6,230 bases of DNA, taken from the NCBI GenBank assembly GCA_013214365.1, contig JABSPI010000251.1, positions 1 through 6,230 of the forward strand, in the 5' to 3' direction. The notes under the pieces were generated by a model. The model ran no database searches. It saw only the letters and a program-made list of their open reading frames with translations, and was not told the DNA's origin. Shown here piece by piece: positions 6,102-6,230 of this stretch (position 1 is the stretch's first letter; every line of letters begins with the position of its first letter). Origin of the DNA: Erythrobacter sp. (GTDB taxonomy: Bacteria > Pseudomonadota > Alphaproteobacteria > Sphingomonadales > Sphingomonadaceae). The translations under genes were made by a program, and so were the position numbers.

Positions 6102-6230
6102 AAAGTTTGTGTTTTTTCTTGAATGCCACATACTTAGCGTAACCATTCGGATCATTAGAAAGCTTATCCAACATCTTTTGAACTGAACTACCGGTGGCAG
6201 TGTTTGTATCAATTGATTTATCGGTTGTAG
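6100..6230 (-). CDS. Scaffolding protein, C-terminal fragment (P22 gp8-like), partial
   Basis: Only the last 42 codons are inside the window; the start lies beyond the right edge. Reading the minus strand gives an open frame ending in TAA at 6102-6100. It has a polar Thr/Asp/Ser-rich stretch, then a probable helix (SSVQKMLDKLSNDPNG), then a strongly basic end (AFKKKHKL). In P22 the scaffolding protein lies directly upstream of coat, and its C-terminus is a short basic helix-loop-helix that binds coat protein during procapsid assembly and leaves before or during DNA packaging. Position, helix-turn pattern and basic tail all fit that role. The assignment is inferred from location and C-terminal character, because the diagnostic bulk of the protein is missing. 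The stop codon lies 9 bases before the coat ATG and overlaps the coat ribosome binding site, which suggests coupled translation. Confidence 0.72.
   Translation of the reverse strand, partial: TTDKSIDTNTATGSSVQKMLDKLSNDPNGYAKYVAFKKKHKL

Noticed and set aside
1..6230. Hidden defence or anti-defence system, CRISPR array, tRNA or insertion element
   Set aside because: The minus strand is filled by virion genes with no long gaps, and no spaced repeats, tRNA-like folds, inverted terminal repeats or transposase motifs were seen.

Overview
The window is a piece of the late (virion morphogenesis) region of a tailed phage or prophage of the P22-like short-tailed type. All genes read on the minus strand, so transcription runs from position 6230 down to position 1. 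The P22 assignment rests on two proteins that can be aligned by eye with P22 over much of their length: the major coat protein (P22 gp5 type, with the inserted I-domain) and the gp10-type tail-hub protein. A gp4-type tail accessory factor N-terminus also matches, and gene order follows P22: scaffold, coat, gp4, gp10, then ejection-type genes. The DNA is AT-rich (about 40% GC by eye), with Shine-Dalgarno sites of ordinary bacterial type. A gammaproteobacterial host is plausible, but the sequence does not fix the host, and nothing here (integrase, att site, host gene) tells a free phage from a prophage.

Layout in transcription order: the 3' end of the scaffolding protein gene (6230-6100); major coat protein (6090-4780); a small unidentified protein in the coat-gp4 gap (4780-4529); a 56-base gap with an intrinsic terminator (4494-4484); a gp4-type tail accessory factor with a C-terminal beta-rich extension (4472-3753); a second protein of head-tail adaptor type (3750-2833); a gp10-type tail hub protein (2836-1352); a small unidentified protein (1362-1111); a small cupin-like protein (1129-680); and the first 227 codons of a Gln/Ala-rich probable internal/ejection protein that runs off the left edge (683-1).

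Together these genes build a procapsid (scaffold and coat), then close the portal vertex after packaging and form the short tail (the adaptors and gp10), with the last gene probably supplying cargo released with the DNA. Genes are packed with 1-19 base overlaps or gaps of 2-9 bases. The only real break is the terminator gap, which separates the high-copy head genes from the low-copy tail genes.

The points most worth a second look are the mid-operon terminator, the tandem pair of adaptor-type proteins, the beta-rich extension on gp4, and the absence of a recognisable gp26 tail needle where P22 has one, with an 83-residue protein and a cupin-like protein there instead. I see no sign of a defence system, CRISPR array, RNA gene or insertion sequence.
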